64,000 nucleotides of DNA from Saccharospirillum mangrovi (lineage in GTDB: Bacteria; Pseudomonadota; Gammaproteobacteria; Pseudomonadales; Natronospirillaceae). The first letter of the stretch is position 1. Each line of letters begins with the position of its first letter. Below, one piece after another: positions 55,072 to 63,635 of this stretch. Under the pieces are notes generated by a model, which worked only from the letters and a program-made list of their open reading frames with translations, searched no databases and was not told the DNA's origin. Where the stretch lies: assembly GCF_003367315.1 (NCBI RefSeq), contig NZ_CP031415.1:1920001-1984000 (forward strand). The letters are read 5' to 3'. The translations under genes and the position numbers were made by a program.

Positions 55072-55773
55072 TCAGATGTACGCGGAAATTCCGGTTGTCG
55101 GCACCCGGCTGGCACGTGCCGACAACTGTTCCAGCAACGCCTGGTAAGTGCTCAGATACGTGCCGTCGGTGCTGCCACCAAATGGCCCGGTCGGCGGCTG
55201 AGTGAGATCGAGAAATTCCCGGAAACGAAAGACATCTTTGAAGTTGTCTGCGGTCACATCCCAGGTGCCGGCGGTGCCTGAGCCACTCCGGCTGATGTCG
55301 ATCATTTCCAGCACACCGTCCAGATAATCCGACATCGCTTTTTCCAACCCCAACGAAGTCGAGGCGCTTTTAAGAAAAGCCGCCTGCTCGCCGGTCACCC
55401 GTTCGCCTAACACAACGGTGTCGCCATTTGCGTCCACACTGATGTCCCAATCATGGCCGTCCAGTTCGGGCGCAAACACTGAGACCAGCTCATTTAACTG
55501 TTCGGTTTTTTCCAGCGCCGCCGACGCCAACACTCGCAATGGCCCCAAGCCATAGCGGAAGGCCTCCATCCTGGCGTTGGCGTCCGCCCATTGCTGTTCC
55601 GGTGTGGGCTTTGGCGAAACGGTTTCGAGCGTGATGTCCGAACCGGGACTGAAGTCCGACAAATCCGGTTGCGGCGCAGGCGCGCCTTCGATGATCGGTT
55701 GGTTCGATGTGGTCGCGACAGCCGGCTCGCCCTGCACCTGATTCAGGCTGACGTTGTTGACGATCAGCGCCAT
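55072..55773 (-). CDS. Protein of unknown function, acidic, no membrane segment
   Basis: A 233-residue protein. The start MALIVNNVSLNQ is followed by a Pro/Ser-rich linker (QPIIEGAPAPQPDLSDF, SPKPTPEQQWADANARM) and then helical segments. A DWDISVDANGDTVVLGERVTGEQAAFLKSAS part (in two blocks) suggests a small beta hairpin with a calcium-loop-like DANGD. I do not recognise a family. AAGGAG lies about 10 nt before the ATG at 55773. It converges on metH with 36 nt between and stands alone. Confidence 0.65.
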   Translation of the reverse strand: MALIVNNVSLNQVQGEPAVATTSNQPIIEGAPAPQPDLSDFSPGSDITLETVSPKPTPEQQWADANARMEAFRYGLGPLRVLASAALEKTEQLNELVSVFAPELDGHDWDISVDANGDTVVLGERVTGEQAAFLKSASTSLGLEKAMSDYLDGVLEMIDISRSGSGTAGTWDVTADNFKDVFRFREFLDLTQPPTGPFGGSTDGTYLSTYQALLEQLSARASRVPTTGISAYI

Positions 55774-55957
55774 CGCATCAATCTCCTTTGCTCTTCCATC
55801 TTGGCCCTTCCTGTTCATCCCATGAGACCTTTGCTGGTCGTGATCACAGCACTATCGGCCGGGTGACTCGGGCATTGAATGCGTTGGACGCGCTTCTGTC
55901 CGCCCGGCACCAAATGGCCTGTGCTATACCTGCGAAGGTCGTCGCCTTTACGGCATG

Positions 55958-55971
55958 TTGACTCAGGTCAA
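55958..55971 (+). promoter_or_regulatory. FNR/ANR-type box upstream of cydA
   Basis: TTGAC-TCAG-GTCAA is a perfect dyad of the FNR/ANR/DNR form (TTGAT-N4-ATCAA consensus). Its centre (55964.5) is 41.5 bp upstream of an inferred start at 56006, given a -10-like CATAGT at 55994-55999. This is the geometry of class II activation. Inference, but the spacing fits exactly. Confidence 0.6.
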
Positions 55972-56070
55972 GGTCCGCTTGTTTGGCTTACGACATAGTT
56001 GCCATCGCAAACTCCAAACCGACCGGCCGTCGTGCCGGCCAATCCATTCCCGGTCTCTGAGGATGTGACC

Positions 56071-57636
56071 ATGAATGAAACCCTGATCGAGCTATCCCGG
56101 CTGCAGTTCGCCCTGACAGCCATGTACCACTTTATTTTCGTGCCGCTCACCCTGGGCATGACGTTTATGTTGGCGATTATGGAATCCGTCTATGTGATGA
56201 CGGGCAAAGCCATTTATCGCGACATGACCAAATTCTGGGGCAAGTTGTTCGGCATCAACTTCGCGCTCGGTGTCGCTACGGGCATCACCATGGAATTCCA
56301 GTTCGGCATGAACTGGTCGTATTACTCGCACTACGTGGGCGATATTTTTGGCGCGCCTTTGGCCATTGAAGGTTTGATGGCGTTCTTCCTCGAATCGACT
56401 TTCATCGGCTTGTTCTTCTTCGGCTGGGACCGTTTGACCAAGGTGCAGCATTTGGCCGTTACCTGGCTGGTTGCGCTGGGTTCCAACCTGTCGGCGCTGT
56501 GGATTCTGATCGCCAACGGCTGGATGCAATACCCCATCGGCAGTGCGCTGAACATCGACACCATGCGTATGGAAATGCAGAGCTTCGCCGAGGTATTGCT
56601 GAACCCGGTCGCGCAGGTGAAATTCGTGCACACCGTTTCTGCTGGCTACGTCACCGCGTCCATTTTTGTGCTGGCAATTTCTTCTTACTACTTGTTGCGC
56701 AACCGCCACGTTTCCTTCGCCCGGCGCTCTTTTGCCATTGCCGCGAGCTTTGGTCTGGCGTCCACGTTGTCAGTCATCATTCTGGGTGACGAAAGCGGCT
56801 ACGAGCTGGGCGACGTTCAGCAAGTGAAACTGGCCGCCGTTGAAGCCGAATGGGAAACCGAACCGGCACCGGCAGGTTTCACCTTGATCGGCTTTCCCAA
56901 CGACGAAACCGAATCCACCGATCTGGCGGTGAAGATTCCCTGGGTTATGGGCATCATCGCGACGCGTTCTTTGGATGAAGAAGTGCTCGGCATCAAAGAT
57001 CTGAAAGAGATCCACCGCGAACGCATCATCAGCGGTGTCGAAGCCTATGCTTTGCTCGATGACATGCGCGCCGGTACCGCTACCGAAGCCGAACAAGCCG
57101 TCTTTGAAGCCCATAAAGACGACCTCGGTTACGCCATGCTGCTGCAACCTTTCACCGACGACATCACCAATCCGTCGGCCGCAGCCATCGACAACGCCGT
57201 TGAATACAGCATCCCGAAAGTGGCGCCGTTGTTCTGGAGTTTCCGCATCATGGTTGCCAGTGGCTTCCTGATGCTGGCCTTGTTCTTGTACGCCTTCTGG
57301 CTGAGCACGCGCCACACCATTGCCAAGCCGCGCTGGTTCCTGAAGCTGGCGCTGTTCTCGCTGCCGCTGCCGTGGATTGCCTGCGAAGCCGGCTGGTTTG
57401 TCGCTGAGTACGGCCGTCAGCCTTGGGCGATTGCCGAAGTGCTGCCGGTGCACACGGCGGTATCCAACCTGGCGGTCAGCGATGTGGTGCTGACACTGGC
57501 CGGCATCACCTTGTTCTACACCGTCATGTTCATTCTTGGTTTCTATCTGATGCAGAAGTTTGCCCGTAAAGGCCCGACCGACGGCGACGCTGCGCAAACC
57601 ACTGCGGATTACGGTCTGAAAGGAGTGCAGTCATGA
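56071..57636 (+). CDS. cydA: Cytochrome bd ubiquinol oxidase subunit I
   Basis: The large subunit of the high-affinity terminal oxidase that reduces oxygen to water with ubiquinol. The 521 residues have about nine membrane helices. His20 (TAMYHF) is a heme ligand candidate, KFVHTVSAGYV holds another conserved His, and the segment WIACEAGWFVAEYGRQPWA matches E. coli-type CydA. The periplasmic Q-loop is long (L-type). GAGG precedes the ATG at 56071. Overlaps cydB by 4 nt. An FNR/ANR-type box lies 100 nt upstream of the start codon. Confidence 0.96.
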   Translation: MNETLIELSRLQFALTAMYHFIFVPLTLGMTFMLAIMESVYVMTGKAIYRDMTKFWGKLFGINFALGVATGITMEFQFGMNWSYYSHYVGDIFGAPLAIEGLMAFFLESTFIGLFFFGWDRLTKVQHLAVTWLVALGSNLSALWILIANGWMQYPIGSALNIDTMRMEMQSFAEVLLNPVAQVKFVHTVSAGYVTASIFVLAISSYYLLRNRHVSFARRSFAIAASFGLASTLSVIILGDESGYELGDVQQVKLAAVEAEWETEPAPAGFTLIGFPNDETESTDLAVKIPWVMGIIATRSLDEEVLGIKDLKEIHRERIISGVEAYALLDDMRAGTATEAEQAVFEAHKDDLGYAMLLQPFTDDITNPSAAAIDNAVEYSIPKVAPLFWSFRIMVASGFLMLALFLYAFWLSTRHTIAKPRWFLKLALFSLPLPWIACEAGWFVAEYGRQPWAIAEVLPVHTAVSNLAVSDVVLTLAGITLFYTVMFILGFYLMQKFARKGPTDGDAAQTTADYGLKGVQS

Positions 57637-58775
57637 TCGATTACGAACTGCTACGCATCATCTGGTGGTTACTGGTTGGCGTGCTGCTGATCGGCTTTGC
57701 CATCGCCGATGGCTTTGACCTGGGCGTTGGCGCGCTGCTGACCTTGGTTGGCCGCACCGACGACGAACGCCGCGTAATGATCAACACCATTGGCCCACAC
57801 TGGGACGGCAATCAGGTGTGGTTCATTACCGCCGGCGGCGCCATTTTCGCGGCCTTTCCGTTTATCTACGCCACGGCGTTTTCCGGCTTCTACCTGGCGT
57901 TGTTCGTAACGCTGGCCGCCTTGTGGATGCGCCCGATCGGTTTCGATTACCGCTCCAAACTCGACAACCCAACCTGGCGCAAAGCCTGGGACTGGGCGCT
58001 GTTTGCCGGCGGTTTTGTACCGGCGCTGATCTTCGGCGTCGCCTTTGGCAACGTCATTCAGGGCGTACCGTTCACCTTCGATAACGTCTTGAAAGTGACC
58101 TACCACGGCTCTTTCTTTGGCTTGTTGAACCCGTTCGCCATCCTGGCCGGTCTGGTCAGTGTCGCCATGCTGCTGATGCACGGTGCAACCTGGCTGCAAC
58201 TGAAAACTGACGGTGTGTTGCTGGAACGCGCTCGCTTTGTCGCCTTTGTGTTGGGCATCGCCACGGCCGTGCTGTTTGCGCTGGCCGGCATTTGGGTCGC
58301 CTTCGGCATCGACGGTTATGTGATGACGGGTGCCGTTGTCACCGATGGTCCGTCTAACCCGATGAACAGCACCGCTGTTCGCGAAGCCGGCGCCTGGCTT
58401 GCCAACTACGGTCGCTTCCCGCTGTTGATTCTGGCCCCGGTGATTGGCATCGCCGCCGCATTGGGCACCGCCTGGCTGAGCCGGGTGGGTCACAGCGGTT
58501 GGGCGTTTGTCAGTAGCAGTCTGGCGATGGCGGGCATCATCTTTACTGCCGGTGGTTCACTGTTCCCGTTCATGCTGCCAAGTTCGGCCAACCCGAGCAT
58601 GTCGCTGACCGTTTGGGACGCGTCTTCCAGTGAGACAACGTTGATGATCATGTTTGTCGTTGCGTTGATTTTCGTGCCCATCATCCTGGCGTATACCGCC
58701 TGGAGTTTCTGGACCATGCGCGGCCGCATCCGTGAACAGGATTTAGCCGCCGGCCAGGCCCACACTCTGTATTGA
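57633..58775 (+). CDS. cydB: Cytochrome bd ubiquinol oxidase subunit II
   Basis: The second core subunit of cytochrome bd, 380 residues with about eight membrane helices. Signatures are IIWWLLVGVLLIGFAIADGFDLGVGALL, IGPHWDGNQVWFITAGGAIFAAFP and the C-terminal VALIFVPIILAYTAWSFW. ATGA overlap with cydA shows translational coupling, and cydX follows 11 nt later with an AGGAG ribosome binding site. Confidence 0.96.
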   Translation: MIDYELLRIIWWLLVGVLLIGFAIADGFDLGVGALLTLVGRTDDERRVMINTIGPHWDGNQVWFITAGGAIFAAFPFIYATAFSGFYLALFVTLAALWMRPIGFDYRSKLDNPTWRKAWDWALFAGGFVPALIFGVAFGNVIQGVPFTFDNVLKVTYHGSFFGLLNPFAILAGLVSVAMLLMHGATWLQLKTDGVLLERARFVAFVLGIATAVLFALAGIWVAFGIDGYVMTGAVVTDGPSNPMNSTAVREAGAWLANYGRFPLLILAPVIGIAAALGTAWLSRVGHSGWAFVSSSLAMAGIIFTAGGSLFPFMLPSSANPSMSLTVWDASSSETTLMIMFVVALIFVPIILAYTAWSFWTMRGRIREQDLAAGQAHTLY

Positions 58776-58786
58776 GGAGACCGACT

Positions 58787-58906
58787 ATGTGGTATTTCAC
58801 CTGGATTCTCGGCGTGTTGCTGGCCTGCAGTTTCGGCATCATCAACGCCATGTGGCTGGAAGCGACTGAGAACCTGGACCGGCCACTGGATCAGGACAAC
58901 GTCTGA
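58787..58906 (+). CDS. cydX: Cytochrome bd small subunit CydX
   Basis: A 39-residue single-helix membrane protein, MWYFTWILGVLLACSFGII at the start, with NAMWLEA and a short acidic end (ENLDRPLDQDNV). It is nearly identical in form to CydX/CbdX, which stabilises the heme b595/d site of cytochrome bd. GAGGAG lies 7 nt before the ATG. It is the third gene of cydABX and is easily missed because of its size. Confidence 0.93.
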   Translation: MWYFTWILGVLLACSFGIINAMWLEATENLDRPLDQDNV

Positions 58907-58913
58907 TTTTGGC

Positions 58914-58973
58914 CTACGCAGTAACTGTCTACGCAGTAACTGTCTACGCAGTAACTATCTAAGCAGTAACTAA
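58914..58973 (+). repeat. Four-copy 15-bp tandem repeat between cydX and cydD
   Basis: CTACGCAGTAACTGT occurs twice exactly, then as CTACGCAGTAACTAT and CTAAGCAGTAACTAA. The array fills most of the 76-bp gap between the cydX stop codon and the cydD start, and ends 3 nt before the AAGGGG ribosome binding site of cydD. It is not translated in the cydX frame. Confidence 0.9.
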
Positions 58974-58982
58974 GGGGTTGGC

Positions 58983-60662
58983 ATGACTAAGTCCCGGCAG
59001 GGAGAAAACGCCGCCGAGCTGGATTGGCTCGGCGAGCAACGCCGGTCCATTCGAGCCGGTATGAACGGACTGAAAAGCCTGGCGCTGGCCGGTCTGTTCG
59101 TCACCCTCGGGCTTTACGCCACCCTCGCCCTGGCCGTCAGCGACCTGCTCGTTGCCGGCCAGTGGCCTTCTCTTTTCACACTGAGCGGGTTGATCGCCCT
59201 GATCGCCGCTCAATGGTTGCTTGCCGAAGGCCGTTTGCGCACGCGTCGTCGTTTGGCACAGCAACTGACCGGCAAGCTGGCCGAACAGGTATTCGCTCAG
59301 GGCTATGACAAAGGCTGGGTGCTGCTGCGCCGCCATTCTGTGTCAGCCTGGCACGACCTGCTGACCAAACGGCTTAAGGCCGTTGAACACTTTCTTATCG
59401 ATTACGAATTGCAACGCTGGCTGGCGGCCGTCATGCCGATGCTGGTGTTACTGCTGGTGTGGCCGATCAGCTGGATGACGGGGACGCTCCTGCTGATCAC
59501 CCTGCCGTTGATGCCACTGTTTATGTGGATCGTCGGCGTTGGCGCCGCCCAGGCGCAAAGGCGCCATTTCACGGCGCTGGACCGCCTCGGCGCCTTTTTT
59601 ATGGACCGCCTCAAAGGCGCGTCGACACTGTGGACACTGAACCAGTCCGAGGCGCAGTTACAGCGGTTCCGCCTGGCGCACCGTGAATTGGAACAACGCA
59701 CCGCCGAAGTCGTTCGACTGGCGTTTCTATCCGCTTCTGTTCTGGATTTTCTGGCGACGCTGTCGGTGGCGCTGGTCGCTGTTTACATCGGTTTTTCGCT
59801 GCTCGGTGAATTGAATTTTGGTTTCTGGGGCCGGCCGTTCACGTTGGGCACGGCCCTGTTTTTATTGTTACTGACGCCGGCGTTTTTCGCCGAGCTCAAA
59901 GCCATGGGCAAGTTGTATCACGCCCGTGCCGACGCCATCGCCGCCGCCGAAGAACTGGCACCGATCCTGTCGCAAGCGCCGGTCAGCGATGCCAACCAAA
60001 CTGAGGCACCGTTTGAACATCTGACCGCCACACACTGGCAAGTGCTCGGTTACGAAGGCGACGTCATCATCGATGGCCCGGCATTGCAGTTGCAGCGCGG
60101 CGACCGAGTCTGGCTGCAAGGCCCGTCCGGCAGTGGCAAGTCGGCCCTGATCGACGCCTTGATGGGTTTGCGACCGATTGGCGGCGACTGGCAACTCAAC
60201 GGCTCGCCGGTGCGGCATTTGAAAGGCTTGAGTGGTTCGGTCGCTTTGCTGACGCAACGTCCAGTGCTATTGCCCGGCACGGTGCTCGACAACATCGGCC
60301 TGGGCCGCGTTGACCGCCACACCGCAGAACAAGCCATAGATGCCGTCGGTTTAACCGACTGGCTGGCGCAACAACCGCAAGGCCTCGACACCGAGTTGGG
60401 CGAACACCCACCGCTGTCCGGCGGGCAGGCACAGCGTCTTGCCATCGCCCGGCTGTGGGCGTTGCAACCGGAACTGGTGTTGCTCGACGAGCCAACGGCG
60501 CATTTGTCGGAACACGAACATCGCGAACTGGTTGCGTTGCTGGAGCAGCGCCTCGCCGACACAACCCTGGTCTGGGTGTCACACCGCACGCTGAACGACG
60601 ACTTTTTCAACCGCGTCTGGCACGCCGATGGCGAAGGGAGGTTGCACCGTGTTGCCGCTTGA
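58983..60662 (+). CDS. cydD: ABC exporter CydD subunit
   Basis: One half of the heterodimeric CydDC ABC transporter, which is required for cytochrome bd assembly and exports thiols (glutathione/cysteine) to the periplasm. The 559 residues have six membrane helices in the first 300 and a nucleotide-binding domain with GPSGSGKSAL (Walker A), LSGGQAQRLAIAR (signature) and LVLLDEPTAHLS (Walker B). AAGGGG lies 6 nt before the ATG. It overlaps cydC by 14 nt. Confidence 0.92.
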   Translation: MTKSRQGENAAELDWLGEQRRSIRAGMNGLKSLALAGLFVTLGLYATLALAVSDLLVAGQWPSLFTLSGLIALIAAQWLLAEGRLRTRRRLAQQLTGKLAEQVFAQGYDKGWVLLRRHSVSAWHDLLTKRLKAVEHFLIDYELQRWLAAVMPMLVLLLVWPISWMTGTLLLITLPLMPLFMWIVGVGAAQAQRRHFTALDRLGAFFMDRLKGASTLWTLNQSEAQLQRFRLAHRELEQRTAEVVRLAFLSASVLDFLATLSVALVAVYIGFSLLGELNFGFWGRPFTLGTALFLLLLTPAFFAELKAMGKLYHARADAIAAAEELAPILSQAPVSDANQTEAPFEHLTATHWQVLGYEGDVIIDGPALQLQRGDRVWLQGPSGSGKSALIDALMGLRPIGGDWQLNGSPVRHLKGLSGSVALLTQRPVLLPGTVLDNIGLGRVDRHTAEQAIDAVGLTDWLAQQPQGLDTELGEHPPLSGGQAQRLAIARLWALQPELVLLDEPTAHLSEHEHRELVALLEQRLADTTLVWVSHRTLNDDFFNRVWHADGEGRLHRVAA

Positions 60663-62238
60663 TTCGCGCACCCGCCAATGGCAATGGGCCGGCTTCGGGC
60701 TGGCGCTGGTGTATCTCGGCATGGTGTTGGGGTTGCTGGCGTTGTCGGGTTGGTTTATCGCGGCCGCCGCCATCGCCGGTGCCTGGGGCTTGGCCGCTCA
60801 GTTCAATTATGTAGTGCCTTCGACGCTGATCCGCATGATCGCCTTCTTGCGTGTGCTCTCAGGCTACGGCGAACGCTACGTCGGCCATCTGGGATTGCTG
60901 AGTCGATTGGGTGCGGTGCGGGCGCGTCTGTTTCGAACGTTAGTGCACAACCCCGACGCCACCCCGTCGACAGAAGCACTGGAACGGGTCGACAGCGATG
61001 CCGATGCCCTCGCCAGCCTGTGGGTGCAAGTCTGGCATCCGCTGGGCAGCGCGGCGGCGGTGTGTGTCGCTCTGTCGCTGTTGTTTGCCTGGCTGGTGCC
61101 AACGGCGTTGGGCGTCTGGCTCGGCTTTGCGGTGGTTGCCGCGCTGTTGCTGGTGATCGCCTGGCAGCGCCATCGCCGCCAAGTGGCTTCGAGTCTCGCG
61201 GCCCAGGCGTCAGTGCGCAATGCCTGGCTGAATTGGTCGAACACCGCGCCGATCTGGCGTCTGCTGCCCGGCCAGGGCAAGCCCGAACCGACCCAAGCGG
61301 CCTGGCATTCCTGGCAGCAGGCAGACCTGGCCGAAGAAGCCTCGGTACAGCGCTTGGAACTCAGCCTGCAAATACTCGGCTGGTTGGCGGTGCTGGTGTT
61401 CGGTTGGGCGCTGACTCAGACGGTGCCGGACCCAAGTGGTCAGGCGCTGCTGTTGGTGCCGGTGTTGATCTGGCTCGCCGCGCGCGACTGGTTGTCCGGC
61501 GCGGCCCGGGCATTACCGGAATTAAGCCGACGCCCGCAACGCGCGGCCCGACTGCGACCTTTACTGAGCGCTGCAACCGCTGGCACAGAAACCTGCCCGC
61601 CCTGGCCCGGCGACACGCCCGTGCAACTGCGGCTGTCGAACTACCGTTGGCAACGCGCCGATCGCTTCGGCAGCCCGATCAACCTGAACCTCGACCAGCC
61701 CGCTCTGGTATTGCTCGATGCCGGTTCCGGCCAGGGCAAAAGCAGCCTGTTCCAGGCGTTGCTCGGTCGCTTGCCGGAAGCCGGTGAAATGATTCTGAAC
61801 GGCCAGTCCGGCGACGTCTTAACCGACACACAACGTCGTGCCTGTTTTCATTTGAGCGAACAGTTCGGCCACGTCTTTTCCGACACCCTGGCCGCCAACC
61901 TGCGCCTGGCGAAACCCGACGCCAGCGACGCCGAATGCCTGGCCGCACTGCGCTGGGCCGAGCTGGACGACTGGGCCAATGCCGATGATTTGGAGATGTG
62001 GATTGGAGAACCGGGCCGGCCGCTGTCCGGTGGCGAGCAGAAACGTCTGAACCTGGCTCGTGCCTGGTTGCGCGATGCGCCGGTCTGGTTGCTCGACGAA
62101 CCCTTCGAAGGGCTGGATGACAGCCGCCAGCAACGACTCGCCAAACGATTGCACGCTGTGGCTCAGCAGCGCCTGGTGATTCTGGCCTCGCACTTGCGCC
62201 CGCCCGCCCTGCAACCGACTGACGTCTTACGCTGGTAA
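60649..62238 (+). CDS. cydC: ABC exporter CydC subunit
   Basis: The second half of CydDC, 529 residues. Membrane helices are in the first 290 residues. The nucleotide-binding domain has the Walker A-like GSGQGKSSLFQ, LSGGEQKRLNLAR and WLLDEPFEGLD. GTG at 60649 is chosen because GAAGGGAGG lies 8 nt upstream; an ATG at 60628 lies before that ribosome binding site and is less likely. It overlaps the cydD end by 14 nt, so the two are translationally coupled. Confidence 0.9.
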   Translation: MLPLDSRTRQWQWAGFGLALVYLGMVLGLLALSGWFIAAAAIAGAWGLAAQFNYVVPSTLIRMIAFLRVLSGYGERYVGHLGLLSRLGAVRARLFRTLVHNPDATPSTEALERVDSDADALASLWVQVWHPLGSAAAVCVALSLLFAWLVPTALGVWLGFAVVAALLLVIAWQRHRRQVASSLAAQASVRNAWLNWSNTAPIWRLLPGQGKPEPTQAAWHSWQQADLAEEASVQRLELSLQILGWLAVLVFGWALTQTVPDPSGQALLLVPVLIWLAARDWLSGAARALPELSRRPQRAARLRPLLSAATAGTETCPPWPGDTPVQLRLSNYRWQRADRFGSPINLNLDQPALVLLDAGSGQGKSSLFQALLGRLPEAGEMILNGQSGDVLTDTQRRACFHLSEQFGHVFSDTLAANLRLAKPDASDAECLAALRWAELDDWANADDLEMWIGEPGRPLSGGEQKRLNLARAWLRDAPVWLLDEPFEGLDDSRQQRLAKRLHAVAQQRLVILASHLRPPALQPTDVLRW

Positions 62239-62306
62239 CCGCGTTTGGCGCCCCGGCCCGATTCCTGTGATACTCGGGCCTTTCCCAACGGACCCACGAG
62301 TCGGCC

Positions 62307-63629
62307 GTGCCACTAAGCGCATTCAAACCCTGGTACAACCGCCTGAATACCTGGCTGTGGCACACGCCCAGCCCGGAACTTACGCCACCGATGCGTCTGC
62401 TGCGCCGTGTTTGTCGCGTCTGTTACGCCGTGCTGCGCGATCTGACTCAAGGCCATACCAACCTTTATGCGATGGGCCTGGTATACGGCACCATGCTCGC
62501 AATAGTGCCGTTTCTGGCGCTGAGTTTTTCAGTGCTGAAAAGCTTCGGCGTGCACAACCAGCTCGAACCGTTATTGCAGAATTTGTTGTTGGCGCCGCTC
62601 GGCAGCGGTGGCCAGGAAATCATCGACAACGTGCTGAATTTCGTCGACAACATTCAGGTGCGTGTGCTCGGTGCCGTCGGTTTGGGCTTGCTGGTCTTTA
62701 CCGTTTTGTCGCTGGTGCAAAAAGTCGATCGCGCCTTTAACGAAACCTGGCGCGTGCATCAGTCGCGGCCGATCACCCAAAAACTCAGCAACTATTTAAG
62801 CGTCACGCTGATCGGCCCCCTGCTCGGCTTTTCCGCCTTGGGCGCTACCGCCACACTGGTCAGTTCCGACACCGTGCACCATCTGCTCGAAGTCGCCCCG
62901 CTGGGCTGGCTGTATTCGCTGCTGACTCGCCTGGCGCCCTACGCCTTTATCATCGTCTTATTCACCTTTCTCTATGTGCTGATCCCCAACACTCGCGTGC
63001 GGTTAGGGCCGGCATTAATTGGTGGCGTAGTGGCGGGCATTACCTGGCAATCGGTGGGCTATCTGTTCACCGTTTTTGTCGCTGGCTCCGGACGGTTTAC
63101 CGCCATCTACTCCGGCTTTGCCGTGGGTGTGTTGTTGCTGGTGTGGATTTATCTTGCCTGGCTGATTTTGCTGACCGGCGCCAGCGTCGCTTATTACAGC
63201 CAACACACGCATCAGATTACGCCGCGCCGCCATAACCGGCCCAGCGCACAGGGCGACGAACAATTGGGACTGGCGTTGATGTACCGCATCGCACATCGTT
63301 TCGACCAGGGTCTGGCCGCGCCAACGCTGATGCAATTGTTAACCAGCAGCAACGCCGACCCGGAAGCCACCGATCGGCTGATCAAAAAACTGCTCAAACA
63401 TCACTTACTGGTGCGTACCGAATCGCTCGGCTTGGTGCCGGCCAAACCGCTCAATCAAATCAGCCTGGCAGAACTGCTGGGCGTGCTGCGCGCGAGCGAT
63501 CAACCGACACTGACCGGACCGGGACAAAACGCTCAGGTACGCGCCACGCTGAAGGAATTGGAAAGCGCGCTGGCCGAACATTTCGACGAACGCAGTCTGG
63601 AAGAATGGGTGCGAAAAACGGAAGAATGA
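62307..63629 (+). CDS. YihY/BrkB-family inner membrane protein
   Basis: A 440-residue protein with six hydrophobic segments and the YihY family words LTQGHTNLYAMGLVYGTMLAIVPFLALSFS (in two blocks), VLSLVQKVDRAFNETWRV, and IYSGFAVGVLLLVWIYLAWLILLTGASVAYYS. A cytoplasmic C-terminal part of about 130 residues with a winged-helix-like look (LMQLLTSSNADPEATDRLIKKLLKH) follows. No firm function is known; ribonuclease BN naming is historical and wrong. It starts with GTG, 68 nt after cydC. Confidence 0.88.
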   Translation: MPLSAFKPWYNRLNTWLWHTPSPELTPPMRLLRRVCRVCYAVLRDLTQGHTNLYAMGLVYGTMLAIVPFLALSFSVLKSFGVHNQLEPLLQNLLLAPLGSGGQEIIDNVLNFVDNIQVRVLGAVGLGLLVFTVLSLVQKVDRAFNETWRVHQSRPITQKLSNYLSVTLIGPLLGFSALGATATLVSSDTVHHLLEVAPLGWLYSLLTRLAPYAFIIVLFTFLYVLIPNTRVRLGPALIGGVVAGITWQSVGYLFTVFVAGSGRFTAIYSGFAVGVLLLVWIYLAWLILLTGASVAYYSQHTHQITPRRHNRPSAQGDEQLGLALMYRIAHRFDQGLAAPTLMQLLTSSNADPEATDRLIKKLLKHHLLVRTESLGLVPAKPLNQISLAELLGVLRASDQPTLTGPGQNAQVRATLKELESALAEHFDERSLEEWVRKTEE

Positions 63630-63635
63630 CCGGCG

